10,251 nt of DNA from JAENVT01 sp039931555 (GTDB taxonomy: Bacteria > Actinomycetota > Acidimicrobiia > Acidimicrobiales > Ilumatobacteraceae): positions 1 through 10,251 of the forward strand of contig JBDTRP010000157.1 in the NCBI GenBank assembly GCA_039931555.1, given 5' to 3'. A program made the translations under genes and the position numbers. Below, piece by piece: positions 1 to 7,560 of this stretch (its first letter is position 1; the number at the start of each line of letters is the position of its first letter). The notes under the pieces were generated by a model, which did not search any database, had not been told where the DNA came from, and saw only the letters and a list, made by a program, of their open reading frames with translations.

Positions 1-1
1 G

Positions 2-76
2 GTGAAGGGCACCAACGATCGCCGCAACCTTGTGTTCCCGTACTACACGATCCCCAACGACGGGAGTGACTACTGA
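2..76 (+). CDS. C-terminal end of an upstream gene, probably an eCIS baseplate component (partial)
   Basis: The reading frame is open from the window edge and encodes 24 residues ending FPYYTIPNDGSDY, then TGA. That stop overlaps the ATG of the next gene (TGATG), so the two genes are translationally coupled and in one operon. In actinobacterial injection-system clusters the gene before the TIGR02243 wedge protein is usually another baseplate protein (gp25-like or a second wedge protein). The visible fragment is too short to tell which. The product is therefore inferred from position only. Confidence 0.5.
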   Translation: MKGTNDRRNLVFPYYTIPNDGSDY

Positions 77-2025
77 TGGCTCTGCCAGCACCAGATCTCG
101 ACGATCGACGCTTCCAGCAATTGGTCGACGACGCCAAGCGGATGGTTCAGGCCCGCTGCCCGACATGGACCGACCACAACGTGTCGGACCCGGGCGTGAC
201 CCTGATCGAGACGTTCGCCTACATGACCGATGTCTTGCTGTACCGGCTCAACCGCGTGCCTGATCGGTTGTACCTCAAGTTCCTCGAACTGATCGGGCTG
301 CAACTGTTCCCGGCAACGTCGGCGCGCACCGGCGTGACGTTCTACCTCTCGTCACCGGCGCAGGCGACACTCACGCTGCCGCGCGGCACGCGCGCAGCGA
401 CGCTGCGGACCGAGACCGAGGAGCCCGTCGTGTTCACGACGGTGGAGGACCTGCCGATCGTGGCCTGCTCGCTCAGCTCCGTGCTGACGTCGGGTGCATC
501 GGCCGACGGTCGTGAGGCTCGAACCGAACAGCTGCGACTGCGAGTGCCGTTCGCTGCGTTCTCCGGGCCGCCGGTTCCAGGCGATGCGCTGCTCGTTGGC
601 CTCACCGAAGCCGTGCCGAAGTGCGCTGTCCGCCTGCAGTTCCATTGCACCATCGAAGGCGTGGGTGTGGACCCCGACGATCCGCCGTTGCAGTGGGAGG
701 CCTACGACGGCACCACGTGGCACGAATGCGACGTCGGCGAAGACACCACCGGCGGATTGAACCGCGACGGCACGATCACCGTGCACGTGCCGCGCCAGCA
801 TTCGGCCACCTTGCTCGACGGCGAACGCGGCGGATGGCTGCGCGCCCGAGTAACTCCAGCGATCGAGGGGCAGCCGTCGTACAGCGCCTCACCGATGATC
901 CACGGCCTCATCGCCGACACCATCGGTGGTACCGCCGACGCGGCCCACGCCGATGTCATCGAACACGAGACGTTGGGAGTATCGGAGGGCGTGCCCGGCG
1001 AAACGTTCAAGACCGCATACGCACCGGTGCTGCCGGCCGACGATCTCCTCCGGCTGCTGGTCACCTCAGAGGACGGCCAGACCGAGTGGCACCAGGTCGA
1101 GCACTTCGCCAGCAGCTCCGCCGACGATCACGTCTTCGTGCTCGACGCCGTACATGGCGTGATCACCTTCGGGCCGGGCGTTCGCGAGGCCGACGGTTCG
1201 ATGCGTCAATACGGCGCCGTCGCACCGAAGGGGGCGATCGTGCAACTGGAGGCCTACGCGACCGGCGGGGGCCGGATCGGCAACGTCGGTGCCGGCTCGA
1301 TCCAGACCTTGAAGTCGTCGATCCCGTTCATCGCCGGTGTGGAGAACCGCGGACCCGCAACCGGTGGAGTCGACGGCGAAGACCTCGAGTCGGCCAAGAC
1401 CCGCGGGCCCATCCTGCTGCGTACCCGCAACCGAGCCGTGACCGCGGAAGACTTCGAGCAACTCACGCGCGCCGCGGCGCCCGAGGTGGCGCGGGTGAAG
1501 TGCCTGCCCGCAGGCGACGGCGCCGACGCCGGCAGCGTTCGGATCCTCGTCGTGCCCGCCGCGCCGATCATCAACGGCCAGATCAGCTTCGAGCACCTCG
1601 TGCCCAGCGAAGAGACAATGGCACGCATCCTCAACGCTCTCGACGGTGCTCGACTGGTGGGTACCAGAGTGATCATCGAGCCACCCGTCTATCAGGGCGT
1701 CACCGTGGTCGCCCAGGTCAAGGCGAAGCCGAAGATCAGCATCGTCCGAGTGCGCGAGGAAGCATCCGCCGTCCTGCACCGGTACTTCAATCCGCTCGTC
1801 GGCGGGCCGGATGGCAAGGGGTGGCCGTGGGGTCGGCCGATCCAATCCGGCGAGGCCTACACCGCCCTCCAAGAGATCCGCGGCGTCGACTTCGTCGAGG
1901 AGATCCGCCTGTTCGGCGCCAACCCGGTGACCGGCGAGCGGGGCCAGGCAACGACCCGATTGGAGCTCGCCTCCAGTGCGATCGCGTTCTCCTACGAACA
2001 CCAGATTCGCGTCGTCGAGCCATGA
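76..2025 (+). CDS. Baseplate J-like wedge protein of a contractile injection system (TIGR02243 type, Afp11-like)
   Basis: A 649-residue protein, a normal length for the 'putative baseplate assembly protein' family of phage-tail-like injection systems. Residues 1-100 carry the family's signature start: LPAPDLDDRRFQQLVDDAKR, then PTWTDHNVSDPGVTLIE, then a YRLNRVPDRLYLKFLELIG segment. The middle (about 190-270) is beta-rich and was probably inserted. Residues 438-480 (TRGPILLRTRNRAVTAEDFE) form the conserved core of the baseplate J-like fold. The GGPDGKGWPWGRPI motif at about 576-590 and an ending of YEHQIRVVEP are typical of the C-terminal domain. The protein is expected to build the baseplate wedge that holds the sheath and spike ready to fire, acting in the cytoplasm during assembly. 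The start at 76 follows GGGAG at 62-66 and overlaps the preceding stop. The stop overlaps the ATG of the mini-ORF at 2022. The family is clear; the role follows the family. Confidence 0.93.
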   Translation: MALPAPDLDDRRFQQLVDDAKRMVQARCPTWTDHNVSDPGVTLIETFAYMTDVLLYRLNRVPDRLYLKFLELIGLQLFPATSARTGVTFYLSSPAQATLTLPRGTRAATLRTETEEPVVFTTVEDLPIVACSLSSVLTSGASADGREARTEQLRLRVPFAAFSGPPVPGDALLVGLTEAVPKCAVRLQFHCTIEGVGVDPDDPPLQWEAYDGTTWHECDVGEDTTGGLNRDGTITVHVPRQHSATLLDGERGGWLRARVTPAIEGQPSYSASPMIHGLIADTIGGTADAAHADVIEHETLGVSEGVPGETFKTAYAPVLPADDLLRLLVTSEDGQTEWHQVEHFASSSADDHVFVLDAVHGVITFGPGVREADGSMRQYGAVAPKGAIVQLEAYATGGGRIGNVGAGSIQTLKSSIPFIAGVENRGPATGGVDGEDLESAKTRGPILLRTRNRAVTAEDFEQLTRAAAPEVARVKCLPAGDGADAGSVRILVVPAAPIINGQISFEHLVPSEETMARILNALDGARLVGTRVIIEPPVYQGVTVVAQVKAKPKISIVRVREEASAVLHRYFNPLVGGPDGKGWPWGRPIQSGEAYTALQEIRGVDFVEEIRLFGANPVTGERGQATTRLELASSAIAFSYEHQIRVVEP

Positions 2026-2054
2026 CGACCGTCGAACTTGAGAGACAAACATGA
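2022..2054 (+). CDS. 10-codon mini-ORF bridging two baseplate genes (possible coupling peptide)
   Basis: ATG at 2022 overlaps the stop of the J-like gene (ATGA), and the TGA at 2052-2054 overlaps the ATG at 2051 of the next gene (ATGA). The peptide would be MTTVELERQT. It has no good Shine-Dalgarno of its own, but it covers the GAGAG (2040-2044) that serves the downstream start. The double overlap could let terminating ribosomes step from the J-like gene through the mini-ORF into the tail protein I gene and keep the two wedge subunits in proportion. It could equally be chance in a short spacer. No function for the peptide itself is proposed. Confidence 0.3.
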   Translation: MTTVELERQT

Positions 2055-2620
2055 GGGGTACGGTCAACGGCCTGAGATCGCCGGTTCCCATCATCTCCTT
2101 GCTGCCCGGCATCTATCACGATGACTTGTTCACCGCCGAGTTCACCGGCGGTCTCGACGACGTGTTGGCGCCGGTGTTCACCACACTCGACTGCCTCGAG
2201 ACGTATGTCGACCCGTGGCTCGCGCCCGAAGACTTCCTCGATTGGTTGGCAGGTTGGGTCGGGGTGGTCATCGACGAGGGCTGGCCACTCGACCGCAGCC
2301 GGGCGTTCATCGCCAACATCGCCGAGCTCTACCGCTGGCGCGGCACGATCCGCGGTCTCACCGCCGAACTGGCGATCTACACCGGCGGCGATGTCGAGAT
2401 CTCCGAGAGCGGCGGCGCGGCGTGGTCGTTGACGCCGGGCACTGATCCGCCGGGTGACGATCAACCGCGAATGGCAGTGCGCGTGAGTGTCGACGATCCA
2501 TCGACTATCAATGAGGGCACGGTCGACCGCATGGTCGCCGCGGCGAAGCCTGCACACGTCGTGCATGTCGTCGAGATCGCCAAGCGTCGCAAGCGCAAGG
2601 GTGGGGAGGATCCTTCATGA
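2051..2620 (+). CDS. Tail protein I-like baseplate wedge protein (TIGR02242 type, Afp12-like)
   Basis: A 189-residue protein. After a short lead (SLLPGIYHDDLFTAEFTGGLDDVLAPVFTTLD) comes the family hallmark YVDPWLAPEDFLDWLAGWVG at about residues 53-72. It is followed by DEGWPLDRSRAFIANIAELYRWRGT and RGLTAELAIYTGG, which match the TIGR02242 phage-tail domain found in tail-like injection systems. The partner J-like protein sits directly upstream, as usual in these clusters, and the two are expected to form the baseplate wedge. An in-frame TGA at 2039-2041 rules out an upstream start. ATG 2051 lies six bases after GAGAG. The last 10 residues are strongly basic (KRRKRKGGEDPS), which may aid contact with the next gene's product or a membrane, though this is speculative. 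The stop overlaps the next ATG (ATGA at 2617-2620). Confidence 0.9.
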   Translation: MRGTVNGLRSPVPIISLLPGIYHDDLFTAEFTGGLDDVLAPVFTTLDCLETYVDPWLAPEDFLDWLAGWVGVVIDEGWPLDRSRAFIANIAELYRWRGTIRGLTAELAIYTGGDVEISESGGAAWSLTPGTDPPGDDQPRMAVRVSVDDPSTINEGTVDRMVAAAKPAHVVHVVEIAKRRKRKGGEDPS

Positions 2621-4239
2621 TCGTGTGCAAAGAGTGCGGGTTCAAGAATTCCGACGCCGACTCGTTCTGTGGGGCGTGTGGTGGGTTCCTCGAGTGGACC
2701 GGCGAGAAGCAGGCAGCCCCGGCCCCCGAGCCCGTGGCCGAGGAGCCTCAGCAGAAGCGGAGTTTGTACGACCGCATCCAGAAGGTGATCTACGCCGACG
2801 TCGGCGAAGCCAAGCCAGTGGTGTCATCGACTCCGACAGGACCCGGAATGCCGGGCGGCCCCGGCGGACCTCCAGGTGCCGGTGGTCCCCCACGACCAGG
2901 CGGGCCTCCCGGCCCCGGTGGTCCCCCAGGGCCCGGCGGTCCCCCACGACCCGGCGGACCACCACCAGGCCCCGGCGCCAGCGGACCACCACCACGACCC
3001 GGCGGACCACCACCAGGCCCAGGCGCCAGCGGACCACCACCACGACCCGGCGGACCACCACCAGGCCCAGGCGCCAGCGGACCACCACCACGACCACCAG
3101 CGGTTCCCGGCCTTGCGGGGCCCCAGCCTCCCGGGTTGCCAAGCGCAGCGGCGGGCCCAGCGCCGACACTCAGTGGGCCGGCGTCGAGCGAGGCACGCCA
3201 GATCGCGGCCGCGCTCGTGGCCCAGACCCCGCCTCCATCGGCACCCGGCGCCGGCCCGGCGCTTCCCACGCGCACGCCGCCTCCGGCAGCCGCCCCGCCA
3301 CCGAGCGCGCCATCGTCGGATGTTGTCGCCGGCCTCGTCGCCGACGTGCAGCAGCCGGCACCGGTGCAACCCCAAGCCGTGCAGCCCCAGGCCCCGCAGC
3401 GCAAGAAGCCACCGAAGGTGCAACCTGGCAAGCCGACCCGCACACCGCAGAAGGGCGACCTGATCTGTGGCGAGTGCGGCGAGGCCAACGCGCCCGGCCG
3501 GAAGTTCTGCAGTCGCTGCGGCACGTCGCTGGCAGCGGCAGTGGTCGTGAAGATCCCATGGTGGAAGCGTGTCTTGCGCCGCAAGCCGAAGTCGGCAATG
3601 GCCGGCGAGCGGCCATGGACGGCCAAGGAGGGCGGCAAGAAGCGCCCCAAGCGCAAAGGCATCGCCCGGTTCATCGGCCCGGTTCGGCGAATCGGCGGCA
3701 TCGTCCTGCTGGTTCTCGGCATCGCCTACGGCGTCTATTCACCGTTCCGCCACTGGGTCAATGACCAATACACCCATGGCAAGGACAAGGTCATGTCCGT
3801 CATCCACCCACAGTTCGACCAGGTGACGGTTGGTCCGGGCACGACTTCGAACGATGTCACACCCAATCCGGATCATCCGGGGACGATGGCGGTCGACGGT
3901 TTCAAGAACACGTATTGGCTGACAACGCCGCCGAGCGACGGGTTCCGACCCGAGATCGATGTGCAGCTGACCGAGAAGGTCGACCTCGCCAAGGTCATCG
4001 TGCGCACCGGTGCGAGCGATGACTTCCAGGGCCACCATCGACCGAAGTCGCTGCTGTTCATCTTCGACACCGGCGCCTCGTACGAGGTGCAGTTGAAGAA
4101 CACGCCCGATGCACAGACCGTGACGATTCACAACGGCAAGGACGTGCAGCACTTCAAGATTGCGGTGACAAGCATCTACGAATCACTCAATGGAACCGAC
4201 GTGGGCCTGACCGAGATCGAATTCTTCAAGAAGAAGTGA
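2617..4239 (+). CDS. Membrane protein with two zinc ribbons, Pro/Gly-rich linker, one TM helix and a glycan-binding-like C-terminal domain (CisA-like eCIS anchor candidate)
   Basis: A 540-residue modular protein. A first zinc ribbon uses Cys4, Cys7, Cys18 and Cys21. Residues about 77-275 form a Pro/Gly/Ala-rich, probably disordered linker that includes three 16-residue repeats (113-160). A second ribbon uses Cys284, Cys287, Cys298 and Cys301. A very basic stretch (about 303-358) precedes a single hydrophobic helix (about 359-376). By the positive-inside rule the ribbons are cytoplasmic and residues 377-540 lie outside. The C-terminal domain (about 402-540; TMAVDGFKNTYW, later DVGLTEIEFF) looks like the discoidin/NADase-type glycan-binding fold. 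A strong GGAGGA at 2605-2610, six bases before ATG 2617, sets the start. The gene is coupled to the wedge gene by ATGA overlap. From memory, Streptomyces CisA has a similar plan (disordered cytoplasmic part, one TM, outer sugar-binding-like domain) and is needed for CIS docking at the membrane. A common role is inferred and not proven. The ribbons could also bind a baseplate protein or nucleic acid. Confidence 0.85.
   Translation: MIVCKECGFKNSDADSFCGACGGFLEWTGEKQAAPAPEPVAEEPQQKRSLYDRIQKVIYADVGEAKPVVSSTPTGPGMPGGPGGPPGAGGPPRPGGPPGPGGPPGPGGPPRPGGPPPGPGASGPPPRPGGPPPGPGASGPPPRPGGPPPGPGASGPPPRPPAVPGLAGPQPPGLPSAAAGPAPTLSGPASSEARQIAAALVAQTPPPSAPGAGPALPTRTPPPAAAPPPSAPSSDVVAGLVADVQQPAPVQPQAVQPQAPQRKKPPKVQPGKPTRTPQKGDLICGECGEANAPGRKFCSRCGTSLAAAVVVKIPWWKRVLRRKPKSAMAGERPWTAKEGGKKRPKRKGIARFIGPVRRIGGIVLLVLGIAYGVYSPFRHWVNDQYTHGKDKVMSVIHPQFDQVTVGPGTTSNDVTPNPDHPGTMAVDGFKNTYWLTTPPSDGFRPEIDVQLTEKVDLAKVIVRTGASDDFQGHHRPKSLLFIFDTGASYEVQLKNTPDAQTVTIHNGKDVQHFKIAVTSIYESLNGTDVGLTEIEFFKKK
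2953..3096 (+). repeat. 48-bp tandem repeat, three copies, inside the zinc-ribbon protein gene
   Basis: Copies begin at 2953, 3001 and 3049 and are nearly identical. Copy 1 has GGCCCCGGC where copies 2 and 3 have GGCCCAGGC, and the last base of copy 3 differs. Each copy encodes GGPPPGPGASGPPPRP, so changes in copy number stay in frame. Looser GGPP-type repeats extend upstream from about 2850. Proline is mostly CCA in the repeats but CCC or CCG in the rest of the gene, as expected for recent expansion. Confidence 0.93.
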
Positions 4240-4246
4240 GCGAGCG

Positions 4247-4747
4247 GTGACCATTCGAACGGACCTCGACATCAGCGATGCCTACAACCGCATCGTCGAC
4301 ACGTGGTACCCGGTGTTCGCGTCGACCGGTCAACTCAGCATGCCGGTCGCGGCGTGCGCGTATCCGATCAACATGGGCGAGCACATGATCGCCTCGATCC
4401 GCGACGACGTGCTCCCGGAGGACTACCACCTGCGGTGGCAGATGACGATGGAATCAGCAGGCGAGTACCACCTGTACTGCAACTGGCAGGGTCGCGCCTG
4501 GCCGCACGACGACGATCACCTCGTGTTCATCGAGAACGCCGTCGGCTGGGTCGACTGGCTGGGCACCGACGGCGGTGGTCACCTCGACGTGCAGGTTGCC
4601 TTCGGGCACCCGCGCTTCGACGACACCATCGCCACGATGACCGTCGACTTCCTCGTCACCGAGACCGACGCGGACGGCGCAACATTCCGTGAGGTGCACC
4701 GCCAGTTCCAGATCCACGCCAACGGCCGCCGCGACCCCCTCTTCTAG
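4247..4747 (+). CDS. Conserved-looking hypothetical protein, last gene of the eCIS operon
   Basis: A 166-residue soluble acidic protein that starts at GTG 4247, seven bases after the stop of the membrane protein gene. Only a weak AGTGAG-type ribosome site precedes it, so translation may depend on coupling. There is no signal peptide or membrane helix. The middle is rich in aromatic residues (YHLYCNWQGRAW, then ENAVGWVDWLG), and the C-terminal half reads as alternating beta strands (LDVQVAFGH, ATMTVDFLVTE, REVHRQFQIH). I do not recognise the family. Its place at the end of the operon, before the terminator, suggests a small accessory or structural part of the injection system, a chaperone or a cargo protein. 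None of these can be told apart from sequence alone. Confidence 0.78.
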   Translation: MTIRTDLDISDAYNRIVDTWYPVFASTGQLSMPVAACAYPINMGEHMIASIRDDVLPEDYHLRWQMTMESAGEYHLYCNWQGRAWPHDDDHLVFIENAVGWVDWLGTDGGGHLDVQVAFGHPRFDDTIATMTVDFLVTETDADGATFREVHRQFQIHANGRRDPLF

Positions 4748-4749
4748 CC

Positions 4750-4798
4750 CCTGTGGAGTGTTTCACGCCCACCTGCGTGGCCGGAAACACTCCACAGG
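4750..4798. terminator. Bidirectional stem-loop terminator between convergent operons
   Basis: A perfect 15-bp inverted repeat, CCTGTGGAGTGTTTC (4750-4764) and its complement (4784-4798), is separated by a 19-base loop. It begins three bases after the stop of the + operon and ends 14 bases before the stop of the convergent - strand gene. There is no long T tract, which is common in high-GC actinobacteria. The GTTTC/GAAAC at the loop end gives only a short T run inside the stem. Both the position and the stem length support termination in both directions. Confidence 0.85.
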
Positions 4799-4812
4799 AC
4801 CCCGGGCCGATC

Positions 4813-7512
4813 TCAGGCGACGCCGAGGTCGTCCATCATCTCCTGCCACGAGCGGCGGACTCGTTCGGCAGCGGCGAGGTCGCTCGACTGCTCGAGCGAT
4901 TCGATCTGCAGGCGCCACAACGGGTCGGCATAGCGATCGACACCAAGGCCGCGCTCCGACATGCGCGTCGCTTCGTGAGGAAGGCCGAGCTTCATCGCCG
5001 CGTCTCCGGCGATGGTGCACGCCCGCACCATGTCGAGACGCAGCGCATCACGGTGCGCGACCACCCACTCGGCCGGGCCCTCGTCGAGCAGCAGGTCGCC
5101 GCGATAGACCTCGGTGGCGCGCAAGGCCGCGTCGAACGCTCGTCGATGGTCGTTGCGGGCCGCCGCCGCGGTCGCCGAGGCGAGCCAGACCTGGAACGAT
5201 CGGACGTCGCAGAAGGCGTCGGGGCTCATCTCCAACTGGTAGGCGTCACCGCGGCGGACGATGCCGGGTGCCGGGCGCTCGGGCATCAGCTTGCGTAGCG
5301 ACGAGACCGCGACCTGCAGGCTGTGGAGGGCGGCATCGGGGTCGACGTCGGGCCACAACGACTCCATCAGGACCTCGCGGTGCACCGGGCGGCCGGCATG
5401 CAATGCCAGGAGGCGCAGCACCGACAACGCACGCGGACGTACAACGGAAAGGTCGACCGGCTTGCCGCCGATCACCAGCTCGAATGCGTCGAAGCAGTAG
5501 ACGCGCATCGAACCAGTGCCCTGCGGCGCCGAGCGGGCGCCGAGCACCCCGGCGCTGTCGCCACGGAGTTGACGCACGAGGCCGACCATCGCCGTCGCAC
5601 CGAGTTTGGTGAACGCCAGCGATGCTTCGTCGAACGTGGCCGACGCGTCGTCGGCGCGCAGCAGCCGGCCGAGCCCCTCGAACAACAACGACAGCGCCGC
5701 GCCCCATGCGTCGGAGTCGCGCTCGCAGTGCTCGCGTACGGCGCGCGCTGCGTCGCAGCCGTCGGCTTGCGAGGTCAGCGCCAACGACGCCCGGGTCAGG
5801 CGGGCCATCCAGCCGAGGCCACACCGGTCGACCACCGAGGCGACCTTCTCGATCCGGGCCGGTTGCAGGAGTTGCGTCCCGTGGTGCACTGCGAGCAACC
5901 CGTCGACGAGCACCAGCGCGAACTCGGCAATGGCTGCGCAGCGGCTGTCGGCCAGCGGATGACGCAGGACTGCCGACAGCGCGTCGTCGGCAGCCTCGGG
6001 TTGGTTGGCGATCAGCAGCGACAACCCGTGGGCGAGCACGTTGCTGAGCTCTCCCGGCTCGAGAGTGTCGAGCGGTGGTTCGGCCATCGGTGCGAGACGA
6101 TCGAGATCATCGGCGGGCATCTGCGCGGCGCGTCGAAGCTGACCGAGCCATCCGGGCGGCAGTGGTGCGTTGGGGTCGGCCCAGCCGAGCAACGTCGCCC
6201 GCTCCTCCGCGCAGGTCCGCGCCAACGACTCGAGCGTTGCGCCGGCAGCAGCACGGTCGTAGTCGCGCAGCGCTGCGCCGAGACGCCCGTTGACGGTTCG
6301 CTCGCGAGCGCGCGCCAGCAACAGATGCGGATCGTTCTCGACGATCGGTGCCGGTACCAGTTCGATCCAGGCGTCACCGGCAACCGGACCCAGCATCGAC
6401 GGGTGAACCATTCGATCCGCCACCAGTCGGCTCACCGCCGACCAGTGACCGGCGCGGCTGTAGGCGTGGAGCGCGTCGACGATGCGGCCCTCGGTCTCCA
6501 ACAGCTCGCCAACACGTCGATGATGGGCGTTGGCGTCGGCGACTCCGCGACGTTGCTGCAGACACGACTCGAGATGGGCGCGCAGCACCTCGTGGTAGCG
6601 GTAGGCGCCGCGCTGGTCGATGGCAATTGTGAACAGCTGGTTGTGTTCGAGATGCTCGAGCACCGAGGCGCAGTCGGTGCGGCCGGTGACGCTATTGCAC
6701 AGCTCACCAGTCAGTACCGGCAGCGCCGCCGTCTCGATCAGGAACGACTGCAGATCCGTCGGCAAGCCGGCCAACACGTTGCGCGCCAGGTAGTCGCGGC
6801 CGACGCGCGTGGCACTGAGCTCACCGATCAGCCTTCGCCTGGCGTCGAGTGGTTGACCGCGGGCCGCCAGGTTGTAGAGCTGCAGCCCTGCCGCCCAACC
6901 TTCGGTGCGGGTGATCAACATCGCCACATCAGCGGGGCCGAGGATCATGTCGTAGTGCTCGCGGAACAGTCGATCTGCTTCCCAGGTTCGAAAGCGCAGA
7001 TCGTCGGCAGTGATCTCCAACAACTCGTCGGCGAGCAGCAGCCGACTGATGTCGAACTCGGGATGGCTGCGGGTGCCGGCAGCGACCACCAACTTGGCCG
7101 GTTGCCGGTCGATGAACCGACCGAGTTCCGACTCGGCGAGCGTCGAGGCGATCACGTGCAAGTCGTCGATGATCAGGGCCACGCGTTCGCCCGGCCAGGC
7201 ATCGATGCCGGCGGCGAGCGTGGCACCCGTCGAACCGTCGAGTTCGACACCGATCGCTGCGCCCACCAGACGCGCGATCTGGGCGAGACAGCCGTCGGGT
7301 GCGGTCTCCAGCTGATCAGCGGGGCACCATGCGACCGGTGCCGCCCGCGCGGCAAAGTGGCGCAACGCGGTGGTCTTGCCGGAACCAGCGGGGGCGACGA
7401 CCAGGGTCAGTCGGAACTGCCACAGCTGGTCGATCAGCGCGTCGACGCGCTGGCGCGACAGGGTGCCGCTCGTTCGACCACCAGAGTTTCTGGTCCTCGG
7501 CGCGACAGGCAT
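4813..7512 (-). CDS. STAND-ATPase/BTAD (SARP-like) transcriptional activator
   Basis: An 899-residue large regulator. An N-terminal P-loop NTPase has Walker A APAGSGKT at residues 40-47 and a Walker B-like VALIIDDLH at 111-119, as in MalT/LuxR-type STAND ATPases. A long helical middle (about 300-660) probably forms TPR-like repeats. From about residue 668 (GSMRVYCFDAFELVIGGKPV) comes a winged-helix OmpR/SARP DNA-binding domain (VRPRALSVLRLLALHAGRPV, LWPDVDP, LQVAVSSLRK), then a BTAD helical domain (RRAFDAALRATEVYRGDLLL to the end). Family members couple ligand or partner sensing and ATP binding to activation of nearby promoters. The frame runs to 7578, but ATG 7512 has AAAGGGA five bases upstream and begins the conserved region, so it is preferred. 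The gene lies tail-to-tail with the eCIS operon and is a candidate controller of it. The target is inferred. Confidence 0.9.
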   Translation of the reverse strand: MPVAPRTRNSGGRTSGTLSRQRVDALIDQLWQFRLTLVVAPAGSGKTTALRHFAARAAPVAWCPADQLETAPDGCLAQIARLVGAAIGVELDGSTGATLAAGIDAWPGERVALIIDDLHVIASTLAESELGRFIDRQPAKLVVAAGTRSHPEFDISRLLLADELLEITADDLRFRTWEADRLFREHYDMILGPADVAMLITRTEGWAAGLQLYNLAARGQPLDARRRLIGELSATRVGRDYLARNVLAGLPTDLQSFLIETAALPVLTGELCNSVTGRTDCASVLEHLEHNQLFTIAIDQRGAYRYHEVLRAHLESCLQQRRGVADANAHHRRVGELLETEGRIVDALHAYSRAGHWSAVSRLVADRMVHPSMLGPVAGDAWIELVPAPIVENDPHLLLARARERTVNGRLGAALRDYDRAAAGATLESLARTCAEERATLLGWADPNAPLPPGWLGQLRRAAQMPADDLDRLAPMAEPPLDTLEPGELSNVLAHGLSLLIANQPEAADDALSAVLRHPLADSRCAAIAEFALVLVDGLLAVHHGTQLLQPARIEKVASVVDRCGLGWMARLTRASLALTSQADGCDAARAVREHCERDSDAWGAALSLLFEGLGRLLRADDASATFDEASLAFTKLGATAMVGLVRQLRGDSAGVLGARSAPQGTGSMRVYCFDAFELVIGGKPVDLSVVRPRALSVLRLLALHAGRPVHREVLMESLWPDVDPDAALHSLQVAVSSLRKLMPERPAPGIVRRGDAYQLEMSPDAFCDVRSFQVWLASATAAAARNDHRRAFDAALRATEVYRGDLLLDEGPAEWVVAHRDALRLDMVRACTIAGDAAMKLGLPHEATRMSERGLGVDRYADPLWRLQIESLEQSSDLAAAERVRRSWQEMMDDLGVA

Positions 7513-7517
7513 AGCCG

Positions 7518-7524
7518 TCCCTTT
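7518..7524 (-). promoter_or_regulatory. Ribosome binding site deciding the BTAD regulator start
   Basis: AAAGGGA on the - strand, five bases before ATG 7512. The longer frame starting at 7578 has no comparable site and adds 22 residues outside the conserved domains. Confidence 0.7.
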
Positions 7525-7546
7525 CACTGCTTCGCGACCTTGGTCA

Positions 7547-7560
7547 CGGCTTTGCAGCCG
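7547..7560 (-). other. Small GCAA-tetraloop hairpin in the BTAD regulator leader
   Basis: On the - strand, CGGCT-GCAA-AGCCG forms a 5-bp stem closed by a GNRA-class loop, about 35 bases before the chosen start. The rest of 7513-7654 shows no clear -35/-10 pair. The hairpin may be a leader structure or chance. Confidence 0.3.

Noticed and set aside
621..2054. A 477-residue Arg-rich + frame inside the baseplate J-like gene.
   Set aside because: Arginine-rich low-complexity translation typical of an off-frame in high-GC DNA; the J-like frame is strongly supported.
2953..3096. Direct repeats considered as a CRISPR array.
   Set aside because: The copies are contiguous without unique spacers and are in frame with a coding region.
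2790..3722. A glycine-rich 310-residue frame on the - strand that looks like a collagen or PE-PGRS-type protein.
   Set aside because: It is the reverse reading of the Pro-rich repeat, with no ribosome site or gene context.
2487..3764. A 425-residue + frame overlapping the zinc-ribbon gene, rich in Arg/Thr/Pro.
   Set aside because: Its repeats are the out-of-frame reading of the 48-bp array. It has no domain, and the overlapping frame has two complete zinc ribbons, a TM helix and a strong ribosome site.
1..4747. Interpretation of the tail-like genes as part of a prophage.
   Set aside because: No integrase, capsid, portal, terminase or lysis gene is visible, and the TIGR02243/TIGR02242 pair with a zinc-ribbon membrane protein fits an injection system better. 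Genes left of the window would settle it.
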